Source: Lachnospiraceae bacterium UBA3845 (GTDB lineage Bacteria; Bacillota; Clostridia; Lachnospirales; Lachnospiraceae). Taken from it: a stretch of 15,015 nt of DNA. This document shows, piece after piece, positions 8,286-15,015 of this stretch; position 1 is the first letter of the stretch; each line of letters starts with the position of its first letter. The stretch is from NCBI GenBank assembly GCA_002392705.1, contig DGHP01000175.1, positions 1 through 15,015 on the forward strand. The letters run 5' to 3'. The notes below the pieces were generated by a model, which saw only the letters and a program-made list of their open reading frames with translations, was not told the origin of the DNA and ran no database searches. The position numbers and the translations under genes were made by a program.

Positions 8286-8550
8286 GACTAGCGGTAGAAA
8301 AACCGGCCGGGCCAGTTGCTGCCCGGCCGCTGTGTATCTGTTTCCGGCCATGTCAGGTCAAAGGCAGAAGAGAGCTGACAGCCGGTTCTCACTTTTATTC
8401 CTGCTGAGCGTGATTAAGCAAAGGCAGAAGAGAGGGAGTCAGAAGCCGGGAGCCGGAGAGACACTGTTTTTTTCTGAATGGCAGCTTCTGATGCACTGGA
8501 TACAGCGTTTCCATGAAACAGATACAGGAACAGAAAGGAAATGTACAGCT
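8286..8550 (+). other. Long leader upstream of the CoA-transferase, with hairpin and direct repeats
   Basis: The frame is open here in phase with the CoA-transferase, but the encoded residues do not resemble the family's N-terminus and no ribosome binding site supports an earlier start. A perfect 9-bp hairpin, CGGCCGGGC (8304-8312) with GCCCGGCCG (8321-8329), lies near the predicted transcript start. The 16-mer CAAAGGCAGAAGAGAG occurs at 8359-8374 and again at 8419-8434, exactly 60 bases apart, with looser similarity continuing downstream of each copy. A T run at 8467-8473 is not preceded by a good stem. Confidence 0.35.
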
Positions 8551-10104
8551 ATGTTTGAAATAATGGGTCCCGATGAAGCGGTTGAGCTGATTCATGACGG
8601 CGACTGCATCTGTGTGAACTCCTTTGTCGGGATCGAGAATCCGGTAGAATTGCATGAAGCCATCTACAGGCGCTATCACAGCATGGATACGCCGAAAAAT
8701 CTGACGATTGTATCCAGTGCGGGTTTCGGCGTCTGGGATGAGGATCACAACGCGGAGCGCTATATCCGGGAAGGGGCGGTCAGCCGTCTGATCTGCGGTC
8801 ATTTCGGCGCCATGCTCAGTACAAAGAAGATTGTCCAGGAGGACCGTTTTGAGGCTTACAACCTTCCGCTCGGCTGCATTTCCCATGCCATAAGGGCCCA
8901 GGCCAGCGGGCAGAGAGGCGCCCTGTCGAAGGTGGGGCTGGATATCTTCGTCGATCCCCGCAGGGAGGGACCCGGGATCAACAGGATCTCAAAGTCCGCC
9001 GACCTGGTGAAGCCAGTCGAGGTGGACGGGGAAGAATTCCTCTACTATACGCTCCCGAAGCTGAATGTGGCGCTGATTAAAGGGACCTGCGCGGATTACC
9101 GCGGGAACATTTCCTTTGATGATATGTTCATGTCCGGGGACGCCCTCTCCATCTGCCAGGCGGTCCGGGCCAATCACGGAAAAGTGATCGTTCAGGTGGA
9201 CCGGCTGGTCGCGACGCCTTCCAGGCCCAGGAATACGATTATTCCGGGCTGCCTGGTTGACGTGATCGTCGTTGTGGAGCCGGAGGAAAGGCCCGTCGCC
9301 TACCGCGCCCTGACCGGAAGCTTCGAGATTCCCTATTCGGAGTGGAAGGGCTGGCATGAGATGATCGATGAGCTCAGTTCCGCCAGAAGGGAAGTGAATC
9401 CCGCGCACAATGTAATCGGGAAGAGGGCGGCCAGGGAACTGAAGGCCGGGGATATCGTCAATATCGGGATCGGGATTCCCGAGATGGTCTCCAAGTATGC
9501 CCGCAAGAGCGGGATGCTCAGCCGTATCACGATGACGGTGGAATCCGGCGGGATCGGCGGTTTCCCGGCGTCCGGGACGGTGTTCGGGGCCATGATCGGG
9601 GCTGCTTCCGTCTATGATATGGCGAACCAGTTTGACCTATATGACAGCGGCGGACTGGATATCTGCTTTATGGGGGCTTTTGAGGTGGACCGGCACGGCA
9701 ATGTAAATGCCCACAGGGGCCCGGGCAACTTTTCAGGAATCGGGGGATTCGCCAATATTACGGCACGGACGCCGGTCGTGGTCTTCTGCCTCACTTTCAA
9801 CACCAAAGGACTTACCGTTGTCCGCAGGAGGGACGCAGTGACCATCGTGGAAAACGGAAGCGCGGCCAAATTTGTCCCGGAGGTGCGCAGCATAAGCTTT
9901 TCGGCGGCCAGAGCGATGCACAACGGCCAGAAGGTCCTCTACGTTACGGAGAGATGCGTCTTTGAACTGACGGAAAAGGGCCTCAGGCTGGCGGAAGTGT
10001 ATCCGGGAATCGATCTGAAGAAGGATATCCTGGACCTGCTTCCCTTTGAGATTGAGCTGGGATCCGGAATCATCGGATCAGACAGGGAGGGGGAAAAGGG
10101 ATGA
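8551..10104 (+). CDS. Acyl-CoA:acetate / propionate CoA-transferase family protein (YdiF/PCT type)
   Basis: A class I CoA-transferase that moves CoA between short-chain acyl-CoAs and acids such as acetate, propionate or 3-ketoacids. Both halves of the fused alpha/beta architecture are present. The N-terminal half contains DGDCICVNSF and GHFGAMLS. The C-terminal half contains NIGIGIPEMV and the catalytic Glu331 in TVESGGIGGFP, which forms the covalent CoA thioester in this family. The 517-residue length is normal. The ATG at 8551 is chosen because MFEIMGPDEAVELIHDGD aligns with typical family starts; AAAGGA at 8534-8539 is 11 bases upstream, slightly far. A later ATG at 8563 is possible. The gene overlaps the next by ATGA, so the two are translationally coupled. 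The acid substrate cannot be read from sequence. Confidence 0.93.
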   Translation: MFEIMGPDEAVELIHDGDCICVNSFVGIENPVELHEAIYRRYHSMDTPKNLTIVSSAGFGVWDEDHNAERYIREGAVSRLICGHFGAMLSTKKIVQEDRFEAYNLPLGCISHAIRAQASGQRGALSKVGLDIFVDPRREGPGINRISKSADLVKPVEVDGEEFLYYTLPKLNVALIKGTCADYRGNISFDDMFMSGDALSICQAVRANHGKVIVQVDRLVATPSRPRNTIIPGCLVDVIVVVEPEERPVAYRALTGSFEIPYSEWKGWHEMIDELSSARREVNPAHNVIGKRAARELKAGDIVNIGIGIPEMVSKYARKSGMLSRITMTVESGGIGGFPASGTVFGAMIGAASVYDMANQFDLYDSGGLDICFMGAFEVDRHGNVNAHRGPGNFSGIGGFANITARTPVVVFCLTFNTKGLTVVRRRDAVTIVENGSAAKFVPEVRSISFSAARAMHNGQKVLYVTERCVFELTEKGLRLAEVYPGIDLKKDILDLLPFEIELGSGIIGSDREGEKG

Positions 10105-10520
10105 ATCATCTGCCTTATGTAGAAAAACTCAGGGCCTGCACAGAGCGCCACTATAACTGTGCCCAGTCCCTTCTGGTGCCTTTCGCGGACGTGGCGGGCA
10201 TAACAGAGGAGAAGGCGTATGACCTGGGCAATATGTTCGGAAGCGGGATGCATACCGGCAATATCTGCGGAACCGTCACAGCCGCCGCCATGATTCTGGG
10301 CATGGCCGGATTTGAAAAAGAGGTGTCCGTGAAGATGATCCGTGATTTTAAGGAGAATCATGCGGGGCTTCTGTGCAGGGAACTTCTCGCCGAATCCGCA
10401 AGGAAGCAGATTCCGAGAAAGCCGCACTGTGACGCCCTGGTCTTTGAGATGACCCGTTTTCTGGATCAGACTCTTGCTGCGCGGCAGGAGACCGGATCCG
10501 CTGAGAAGCAGTTACTTTGA
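10101..10520 (+). CDS. C_GCAxxG_C_C family protein (putative redox-active)
   Basis: A 139-residue soluble protein of a small cysteine-rich family thought to be redox-active; the biochemical role is not established. The expected cysteine pattern is present: Cys20 (NCAQSLL), Cys56 in GNICGTVTAAAMILG, Cys92 (LLCREL) and Cys110 (PHCDALV), plus an extra Cys13. There is no signal peptide and there are no membrane spans. The start overlaps the CoA-transferase stop (ATGA) with a purine-rich GGAGGGGG upstream, so expression is tied to the CoA-transferase. The cysteines could bind a metal or cluster, or serve thiol chemistry. A function in the same pathway as the CoA-transferase is inferred from the overlap only. 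The stop codon lies inside the left edge of a structured repeat. Confidence 0.88.
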   Translation: MNHLPYVEKLRACTERHYNCAQSLLVPFADVAGITEEKAYDLGNMFGSGMHTGNICGTVTAAAMILGMAGFEKEVSVKMIRDFKENHAGLLCRELLAESARKQIPRKPHCDALVFEMTRFLDQTLAARQETGSAEKQLL

Positions 10521-10590
10521 AATCAGAACCTGTTTTTCCTGCAGGCGCGACGAACCGGAACCAGATTTCAAAAAGGCCGTGAATAGATAA
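10516..10590. repeat. Structured extragenic repeat (copy 2, right third only)
   Basis: TTTGAAATC (10516-10524) pairs with GATTTCAAA (10564-10572). The segment from AAATCAGAACCTG through CGACGAACC to AAAAAGGCCGTGAATAG matches the right arm of the element at 5043-5115, with changes concentrated in the loop and partly compensated in the stem. The left inverted end and the three TTC-loop hairpins of copy 1 are absent. A competing outer pairing, TTACTTTG (10512-10519) with CAAAGTAA (10591-10598), extends the structure. It overlaps the stop codon of the preceding gene and precedes the importer promoter, the same position relative to a promoter as copy 1. Confidence 0.7.
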
Positions 10591-10629
10591 CAAAGTAAGC
10601 GGCATATTGTTATTTTACACAAAGTTTTC

Positions 10630-10658
10630 TTGAATTCTGCCTTCAATTGTATTATTAT
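10630..10658 (+). promoter_or_regulatory. Promoter of the DUF3798 ABC importer operon
   Basis: TTGAAT (10630-10635) and TATTAT (10653-10658) are separated by 17 bases. Transcription should start near 10665, giving a leader of about 50 bases that ends in a strong AAAGGAGG. Confidence 0.65.
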
Positions 10659-10715
10659 TGTGGGTGTAGTTTTTTTACTGCCACAGGAGAGTTGTTTACA
10701 ACAAAGGAGGAAAGT

Positions 10716-11915
10716 ATGAGAAAATTCGCAGTTGCTGCTCTCGCAGCCATGACTCTTGTGCTCAGCGCAAGCGGCCTTGCATGTGCGGAAGATGCTCCCG
10801 AGATCGATTTCCACGTAGGTATCGTGACCGGTTCCGTCTCCCAGTCAGAGGATGACCGCCGCGGAGCGGAAGCATTCCAGGAGATGTACGGCGAAGACAA
10901 CGTCACACTGGCGATCTATCCGGACAACTTCACCGAAGAGCTTGAGACCACCATCCAGACGATCGTCAACCTGTCCGATGATCCGGAGATGAAGGCGATC
11001 ATCGTCAACCAGGCAGTACCGGGCACCACAGAAGCTTTCCGTCAGATCAAGGAAAGACGCCCCGACATCCTCTGCATCGCAGGTGAGTCCCATGAGGACC
11101 TTCCCGAGATCGGTTCCGCAGCTGACCTTGTCTGCAACAACGACTTTGTAGCACGCGGATATCTGATCATCCGCACCGCCCATGAGCTGGGCTGCAAGTC
11201 TTTCGTGCATATCTCCTTCCCGAGACATATGGCATATGAGACCATGAGCCGCCGTGTCGCGATCATGAAGAAGGCATGCGAAGAGTTCGGTATGGACTTT
11301 ATCCTTGAGACCGCTCCGGACCCGACATCCGACGTCGGCGTTGCAGGCGCGCAGGCTTACATCCTTGAGAAGGTTCCGGAATGGGTTGAGAAGTACGGCA
11401 CAGAGACCGCTTATTTCTGCACCAATGACGCCCATACCGAGCCGCTGCTCAAGCAGCTTCTCGCATACGGCGGATATTTCATCGAAGCTGACCTTCCGTC
11501 TCCGCTGATGGGTTATCCGGGAGCACTTGGAATCGACCTGTCCGAGGAAGCCGGCGATTTCGAGAAGATTCTTGCCAAGGTTGAAGATGCGGTCGTGGAA
11601 AAAGGCGGCGCAGGCAAGTTCGGTACATGGGCATATTCCTACGGCTACACCGTATCCGCAGGTCTTGCACAGCATGCTGTCAACGTAATCAATGGCGAAA
11701 GCGAGATCGACGAGATCGACGATATCGCAAAAGCTTACCAGGTATTCTCCCCGAACGCGGAGTGGAACGGTTCCAATTACACGAATGCTGAGACGGGCGT
11801 GAAGTCCGACAACATCTTCCTTGTATATCAGGATACCTATATCATGGGCGATCCGGGCTACTACATGGGATCCACTTCTGTCGAAGTACCGGAAGAGTAT
11901 TTCACAACCAAGTAA
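10716..11915 (+). CDS. DUF3798-family substrate-binding protein of an ABC importer
   Basis: A 399-residue exported protein resembling the DUF3798 family, which has a periplasmic-binding-protein-like fold and no assigned ligand. A signal peptide covers residues 1 to about 24 (basic start, alanine/leucine core, ACA-ED cleavage site). The mature part alternates alpha/beta segments such as VGIVTGSVSQSEDD, AIIVNQAVPGT, SFVHISFPRHMAYETM and TAYFCTNDAHTEPL. ATG 10716 has AAAGGAGG five bases upstream; the frame stays open to 10647, inside the promoter. Codon choice is strongly biased, as in gdhA, suggesting abundant protein. Genes for an ATPase and two permeases follow. There is no consensus lipobox, unusual for a Gram-positive binding protein. 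It is a component of the importer by context; the substrate is unknown. Confidence 0.85.
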   Translation: MRKFAVAALAAMTLVLSASGLACAEDAPEIDFHVGIVTGSVSQSEDDRRGAEAFQEMYGEDNVTLAIYPDNFTEELETTIQTIVNLSDDPEMKAIIVNQAVPGTTEAFRQIKERRPDILCIAGESHEDLPEIGSAADLVCNNDFVARGYLIIRTAHELGCKSFVHISFPRHMAYETMSRRVAIMKKACEEFGMDFILETAPDPTSDVGVAGAQAYILEKVPEWVEKYGTETAYFCTNDAHTEPLLKQLLAYGGYFIEADLPSPLMGYPGALGIDLSEEAGDFEKILAKVEDAVVEKGGAGKFGTWAYSYGYTVSAGLAQHAVNVINGESEIDEIDDIAKAYQVFSPNAEWNGSNYTNAETGVKSDNIFLVYQDTYIMGDPGYYMGSTSVEVPEEYFTTK

Positions 11916-11930
11916 GAAAAAGAGCGGCGC

Positions 11931-12104
11931 CGCCGCTGTATAATTGAAAGCTTTTCTGCATGGCGGGGGAGGAAAACAATTTCCTCCCCCGCCGTCGGTC
12001 GGAAGAAGCATTTTATGAAACTGCATCAGCTTGCGGAACCCGGGCAGCGCACGCTGCGGCGGGAGCCGGTCAGGAGCAGCCGAGGGAGGCCGCTCCTGGA
12101 GGAG
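11931..12104 (+). promoter_or_regulatory. Intercistronic RNA structures between binding protein and ATPase genes
   Basis: Four inverted repeats lie in the 197-base gap: AGCGGC-GCC-GCCGCT just after the stop (about 11931-11945); a perfect 14-bp stem at 11962-11975 with 11980-11993 and an ACAA loop; GCAGCG/CGCTGC at 12044-12057; and CAGGAGC (12071-12077) with GCTCCTG (12092-12098). The 14-bp stem has no T run, so it looks like a transcript-stabilising or partial-termination hairpin that would favour the binding protein over the ATPase. The last stem competes with pairing of the same CTCCT to the ATPase ribosome binding site at 12098-12104. Confidence 0.6.
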
Positions 12105-12112
12105 ATTAAAAC

Positions 12113-13708
12113 ATGAACAATGAAGCAGCCCCTTTGCTTGAAGTAAGAAATATTAAAAAGAGCTTTTTCGGGAACCAGGTTCTTACAGACATCAATTTCA
12201 CCCTGCATGAGGGCGAGGTTATGGGGTTTGTCGGTGAAAACGGTGCCGGGAAGTCAACTCTGATGAAGATTCTGTTCGGAATGGATGTCATCAGGGAGAC
12301 CGGAGGATATGAGGGCGATGTATTGATCCATGGAGAGAAGGTCAGCTTCCAGACGCCCTTTGACGCGATCCACGCCGGAATCGGCATGGTCCATCAGGAA
12401 TTTTCCCTGATTCCGGGCTTTACCGCCGCCGAGAATATCGTACTGAACCGGGAACCTGTTAAAAAGAGTCCGGCGTCCGAGGTCTTCGGCGACAGACTCA
12501 ATACATTGGACAGAGAAAAGATTCAGTCGACGGCTGTCAGCTCGATCGAGAAGATGGGCGTCGACATAGATCCGAACATGGTGATCAGCCAGATGCCGGT
12601 CGGACATAAACAGTTTACCGAGATCGCCAGGGAGCTGAGCAAGGAGAATCTGAAGCTCCTGATTCTGGATGAACCGACTGCGGTTCTGACGGAGAAGGAG
12701 GCAGAAGCCCTGCTGGAGTCGATCCGGGGGATGTCCTCGCGCGGCATCGCGGTGATCTTTATCACGCACCGTCTCCAGGAGATCCTGGACGTATGCGATA
12801 AGGTCGTCGTCATGCGCGACGGCTTCGTGGTGAAGGAGACGCCCTCGGCGGATACGAACATCCCTGAAATTACCCGCTGGATGGTCGGCAGAAGTGTTGA
12901 GAACACGTCTGTCCGGAAAGAAGAGGGAAGAAGCCGGCAGCCGGATAAGGTGATCATGACGATCCGCAATCTCTGGGTCGATATGCCCGGAGAGACGGTC
13001 CGCAATGTCAATCTTGATGTCATGGAGGGAGAGATCCTGGGCATCGGCGGCCTTGCCGGGCAGGGAAAGCTCGGGATCCCGAACGGGATTATGGGCCTGT
13101 ATGAGGCGGGCGGAAAAGTAACCCTGAACGGGGAGGATATTCCCCTGAACAATCCGCGTGCCTGCCTGAACGCGAAGCTGGCTTTCGTTTCCGAAGACCG
13201 CAGGGGCGTAGGCCTCCTGCTGGATGAGTCCCTGGAATGGAATGTTGCCTTTCCCGCCATGCAGGTACATAACAAGTTCCTGAAGAACTATCTGGGCGGA
13301 CTGATCAAATGGCGCGACGAAGAAGCCATTGCATCGGTTACGCAGAAATATATCGACGAGCTTGCGATCAAATGTACCAGTTCAAGGCAGAAGGCCAGGG
13401 AACTTTCCGGCGGAAACCAGCAGAAGGTCTGCCTGGCAAAAGCTTTTGCCCTTGAACCGGGGTTCCTTTTTGTGTCCGAACCTACCCGCGGGATCGATGT
13501 CGGCGCCAAAGCCCTTGTCCTTGACGCGCTGAGAAGGTTCAACCGGGAATCGGGAGTTACGGTTGTGATGATTTCCTCCGAGCTGGAGGAGCTGAGGCAG
13601 ACCGCGGACAGAATCGCGATTGTTTCAGGCGGACGCATTGCCGGGATACTCCCTGCCTCCGAATCATCGGAAGCGTTCGGCGCACTTATGGTAAGCCAGG
13701 TTATTTAA
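12113..13708 (+). CDS. Sugar-type ABC importer ATPase with two nucleotide-binding domains (RbsA-like)
   Basis: A 531-residue cytoplasmic ATPase with two fused domains, the layout of RbsA/MglA and the nucleoside importers. Domain 1 has Walker A GENGAGKST at 41-49, a degenerate signature (VGHKQ), and Walker B with Asp186-Glu187 in LLILDEPTAVLT. Domain 2 has a degenerate Walker A (GLAGQGKLGIPNG), a canonical LSGGNQQ at 431-437 and a Walker B reading FLFVSEPTRGID. There Ser455 replaces the usual Asp while Glu456 is kept. A degenerate half is common in this class, but this particular change stands out. GGAGGAG at 12098-12104, eight bases before the ATG, sets the start. The permease gene follows after 10 bases. 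Substrate unknown. Confidence 0.94.
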   Translation: MNNEAAPLLEVRNIKKSFFGNQVLTDINFTLHEGEVMGFVGENGAGKSTLMKILFGMDVIRETGGYEGDVLIHGEKVSFQTPFDAIHAGIGMVHQEFSLIPGFTAAENIVLNREPVKKSPASEVFGDRLNTLDREKIQSTAVSSIEKMGVDIDPNMVISQMPVGHKQFTEIARELSKENLKLLILDEPTAVLTEKEAEALLESIRGMSSRGIAVIFITHRLQEILDVCDKVVVMRDGFVVKETPSADTNIPEITRWMVGRSVENTSVRKEEGRSRQPDKVIMTIRNLWVDMPGETVRNVNLDVMEGEILGIGGLAGQGKLGIPNGIMGLYEAGGKVTLNGEDIPLNNPRACLNAKLAFVSEDRRGVGLLLDESLEWNVAFPAMQVHNKFLKNYLGGLIKWRDEEAIASVTQKYIDELAIKCTSSRQKARELSGGNQQKVCLAKAFALEPGFLFVSEPTRGIDVGAKALVLDALRRFNRESGVTVVMISSELEELRQTADRIAIVSGGRIAGILPASESSEAFGALMVSQVI

Positions 13709-13718
13709 GGAGGACGGG

Positions 13719-14789
13719 ATGAACGAAAGAACGCTTGAGAATAAGGAGAAGAGCAGATTTCAGAAGTTTGTCGCTGATTTCGGCCTGCCGCGTCTGATCA
13801 TCGCCGGGTTCCTCCTTCTTCTGTTTATTTTGGCACCGATTGTCGGGGCTGATTTCCCGACACAGATTTCCAATACGATCAACCGCTTCAGCTGGAATGC
13901 GGTTATGGTCCTGGCCATGGTTCCGATGATCCATTCGGGATGCGGACTGAATTTCGGCCTTCCCCTCGGCATCATATCCGGGCTTCTGGGAGCGACCATG
14001 TCGCTTCAGTTCGGTTTTACAGGGCCCTTCAGCTTTGTGATGGCCATCGTGATCGCCACTCCCTTTGCCCTGATTCTGGGGACATTCTACGGCTGGCTTC
14101 TGAACCGGATCAAAGGAGGCGAGATGATGATCGCCACCTATGTCGGTTTTTCATCTGTTGCATTCATGTGCATGATGTGGCTGCTTCTGCCGTACAACAA
14201 GGCGGATATGGTATGGGGCATGGCAGGAAAGGGCCTGCGTACCACCATCTCACTGGAAGGCTATTATGCGGGAGCGCTTGCGAACATTCTGCAGATCAGG
14301 ATCGGCAATATGTTTATTCCGACCGGCACGCTGCTGTTTTTCGCCCTTCTTGCATGGATCATGTGGGCTTTCCTGCATACCAGGACCGGGACGGCTATGA
14401 CGGCCGTAGGCTCGAATCCTGTCTTCGCCAGGGCAGCCGGAGTAAATGTGGATAAGATGCGGCTTCTCTCTGTTATCATGTCCACCTGGCTGGCAGCGGT
14501 CGGCATCCTGGTCTATGAGCAGGGCTTCGGCTTCATTCAGCTCTACATGGGGCCGTTCTACATGGCGCTGCCCGCTGTCTCGGCGATCCTGATCGGCGGT
14601 GCTTCCGTCAATAAAGCGAGCATAGCGAATGTCGTCATCGGAACCTTCCTCTTCCAGGGAATCGTCACGATGACGCCTACTGTCATGAATAATATGATTC
14701 ATATGGACATGAGCGAAGTAATCCGGATTATCGTCTCCAACGGCATGATCCTCTACGCTCTGACCAGGAAAACGGAGGGATCAAGATGA
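13719..14789 (+). CDS. ABC importer permease (BPD_transp_2 family)
   Basis: A 356-residue integral membrane permease of the branched-chain amino acid/sugar (BPD_transp_2) family. Roughly eight to ten hydrophobic spans are visible, the first at about residues 24-44 (LIIAGFLLLLFILAPIVG). The cytoplasmic coupling region AVGSNPVFARAAGVNVDK is characteristic of the family. AAGGAGG at 13707-13713 lies five bases before the ATG and overlaps the ATPase stop. Its stop overlaps the second permease start (ATGA). Two different permeases with a double-domain ATPase is the arrangement seen in purine-nucleoside and related importers rather than ribose importers, which have one. Confidence 0.93.
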   Translation: MNERTLENKEKSRFQKFVADFGLPRLIIAGFLLLLFILAPIVGADFPTQISNTINRFSWNAVMVLAMVPMIHSGCGLNFGLPLGIISGLLGATMSLQFGFTGPFSFVMAIVIATPFALILGTFYGWLLNRIKGGEMMIATYVGFSSVAFMCMMWLLLPYNKADMVWGMAGKGLRTTISLEGYYAGALANILQIRIGNMFIPTGTLLFFALLAWIMWAFLHTRTGTAMTAVGSNPVFARAAGVNVDKMRLLSVIMSTWLAAVGILVYEQGFGFIQLYMGPFYMALPAVSAILIGGASVNKASIANVVIGTFLFQGIVTMTPTVMNNMIHMDMSEVIRIIVSNGMILYALTRKTEGSR

Positions 14790-15015
14790 GCGCGAACAAT
14801 AGAAACTCTGCCGCGTCTCAGAAGACGGGCAGCTTCAGCCTGAAGAATCTGATCCTTGATAATACCGTCCCGATCATGTTTATTGTGATCTGCGCGGTCT
14901 GTATCCCTATCTCCGGTTTTTCACCCAGTTATCTGATCAATGAGATTATGACCCGTCTGGGAAGGAATTCCTTCCTGATCCTGAGCCTGCTGATTCCGAT
15001 CATGGCCGGCATGGG
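14786..15015 (+). CDS. Second ABC importer permease, N-terminal fragment (runs off the window)
   Basis: The first 76 codons of a gene that continues past the window. GGAGGGA at 14774-14780 precedes the ATG, which overlaps the stop of the first permease. A short polar N-terminus is followed by a strong hydrophobic span at about 24-46 (TVPIMFIVICAVCIPISGF) and the start of another. By position and hydrophobicity it is the partner permease of a heterodimeric transmembrane channel. The fragment is too short to give a family from sequence alone. Confidence 0.8.
   Translation, partial: MSANNRNSAASQKTGSFSLKNLILDNTVPIMFIVICAVCIPISGFSPSYLINEIMTRLGRNSFLILSLLIPIMAGM

Noticed and set aside
8467..8473. 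T run in the CoA-transferase leader as an attenuator terminator
   Set aside because: No GC-rich stem ends directly before it; the nearest possible pairing is seven or more bases away.
8281..8550. 90-codon N-terminal extension of the CoA-transferase
   Set aside because: The start overlaps the probable -10 element, the residues look non-protein-like, and family members begin near the ATG at 8551.
8541..8558. Five-codon upstream reading frame overlapping the CoA-transferase start
   Set aside because: AAAGGA is only one base from its ATG, too close for efficient initiation, and the frame is very short.
10647..10715. Upstream start for the binding protein
   Set aside because: It lies within the promoter. 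The ATG at 10716 has a near-perfect ribosome binding site and begins a proper signal peptide.
11939..11944. Perfect TATAAT after the binding protein gene as an internal promoter
   Set aside because: The -35 position holds GAAAAA, and no other suitable hexamer is at 16-18 bases.
10845..12026. 393-residue minus-strand open frame opposite the binding protein
   Set aside because: It is a codon-bias shadow of a well-supported gene, with no family resemblance or ribosome binding site. Other long antisense frames in the window were dismissed for the same reason.

Overview
The window looks like chromosomal DNA from a Gram-positive anaerobe of the class Clostridia, most likely Lachnospiraceae. This is inferred from gene content and order (DUF512 protein - der - plsY), strong AGGAGG-type ribosome binding sites, clostridial-type FolD and glutamate dehydrogenase proteins, a choline-binding-type repeat autolysin, and the mix of GC-rich genes with AT-rich promoters. 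No phage, transposase, CRISPR array, tRNA or rRNA was seen.

Layout. (1) 3-2304: the end of a DUF512 gene, then der (ribosome-assembly GTPase) and plsY (phospholipid acyltransferase). (2) 2531-4912: an FchA-like cyclodeaminase/cyclohydrolase and folD, translationally close and both acting on one-carbon tetrahydrofolate, followed by a patatin-like lipase. (3) 4913-5399: a large nested inverted-repeat element, then a clear promoter and a structured, probably untranslated leader for gdhA. (4) 5400-6734: gdhA (glutamate dehydrogenase, probably NADP type), closed by a good intrinsic terminator. (5) 6875-7891, minus strand: a secreted GH73-type glucosaminidase with its own promoter and terminator. 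(6) 7892-8550: 659 bases with no convincing gene, partly a GC-rich hairpin-prone island and partly a long leader. (7) 8551-10520: a propionate/acetate-type CoA-transferase overlapping a C_GCAxxG_C_C redox-type protein by four bases. (8) 10521-15015: a second, shorter copy of the structured repeat, a promoter, then an ABC importer operon: a DUF3798 binding protein, a double-domain RbsA-like ATPase, one complete permease and the start of a second permease that runs off the window.

How it fits together. Regions 1-2 are housekeeping (ribosome assembly, membrane lipid, one-carbon folate). gdhA handles ammonia assimilation or glutamate turnover. The CoA-transferase and redox-type protein fit anaerobic acid metabolism. 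The importer has a complete architecture, but its substrate cannot be read from sequence. The parts least explained by known genes are the dispersed structured repeat that sits just upstream of two strong promoters, the gdhA leader with two mutually exclusive stems, the RNA structures between the importer's binding-protein and ATPase genes, and the importer itself.

Several of the longest open frames start inside or next to promoter elements (gdhA, CoA-transferase, binding protein). For these I chose later starts with better ribosome binding sites and family-typical lengths.
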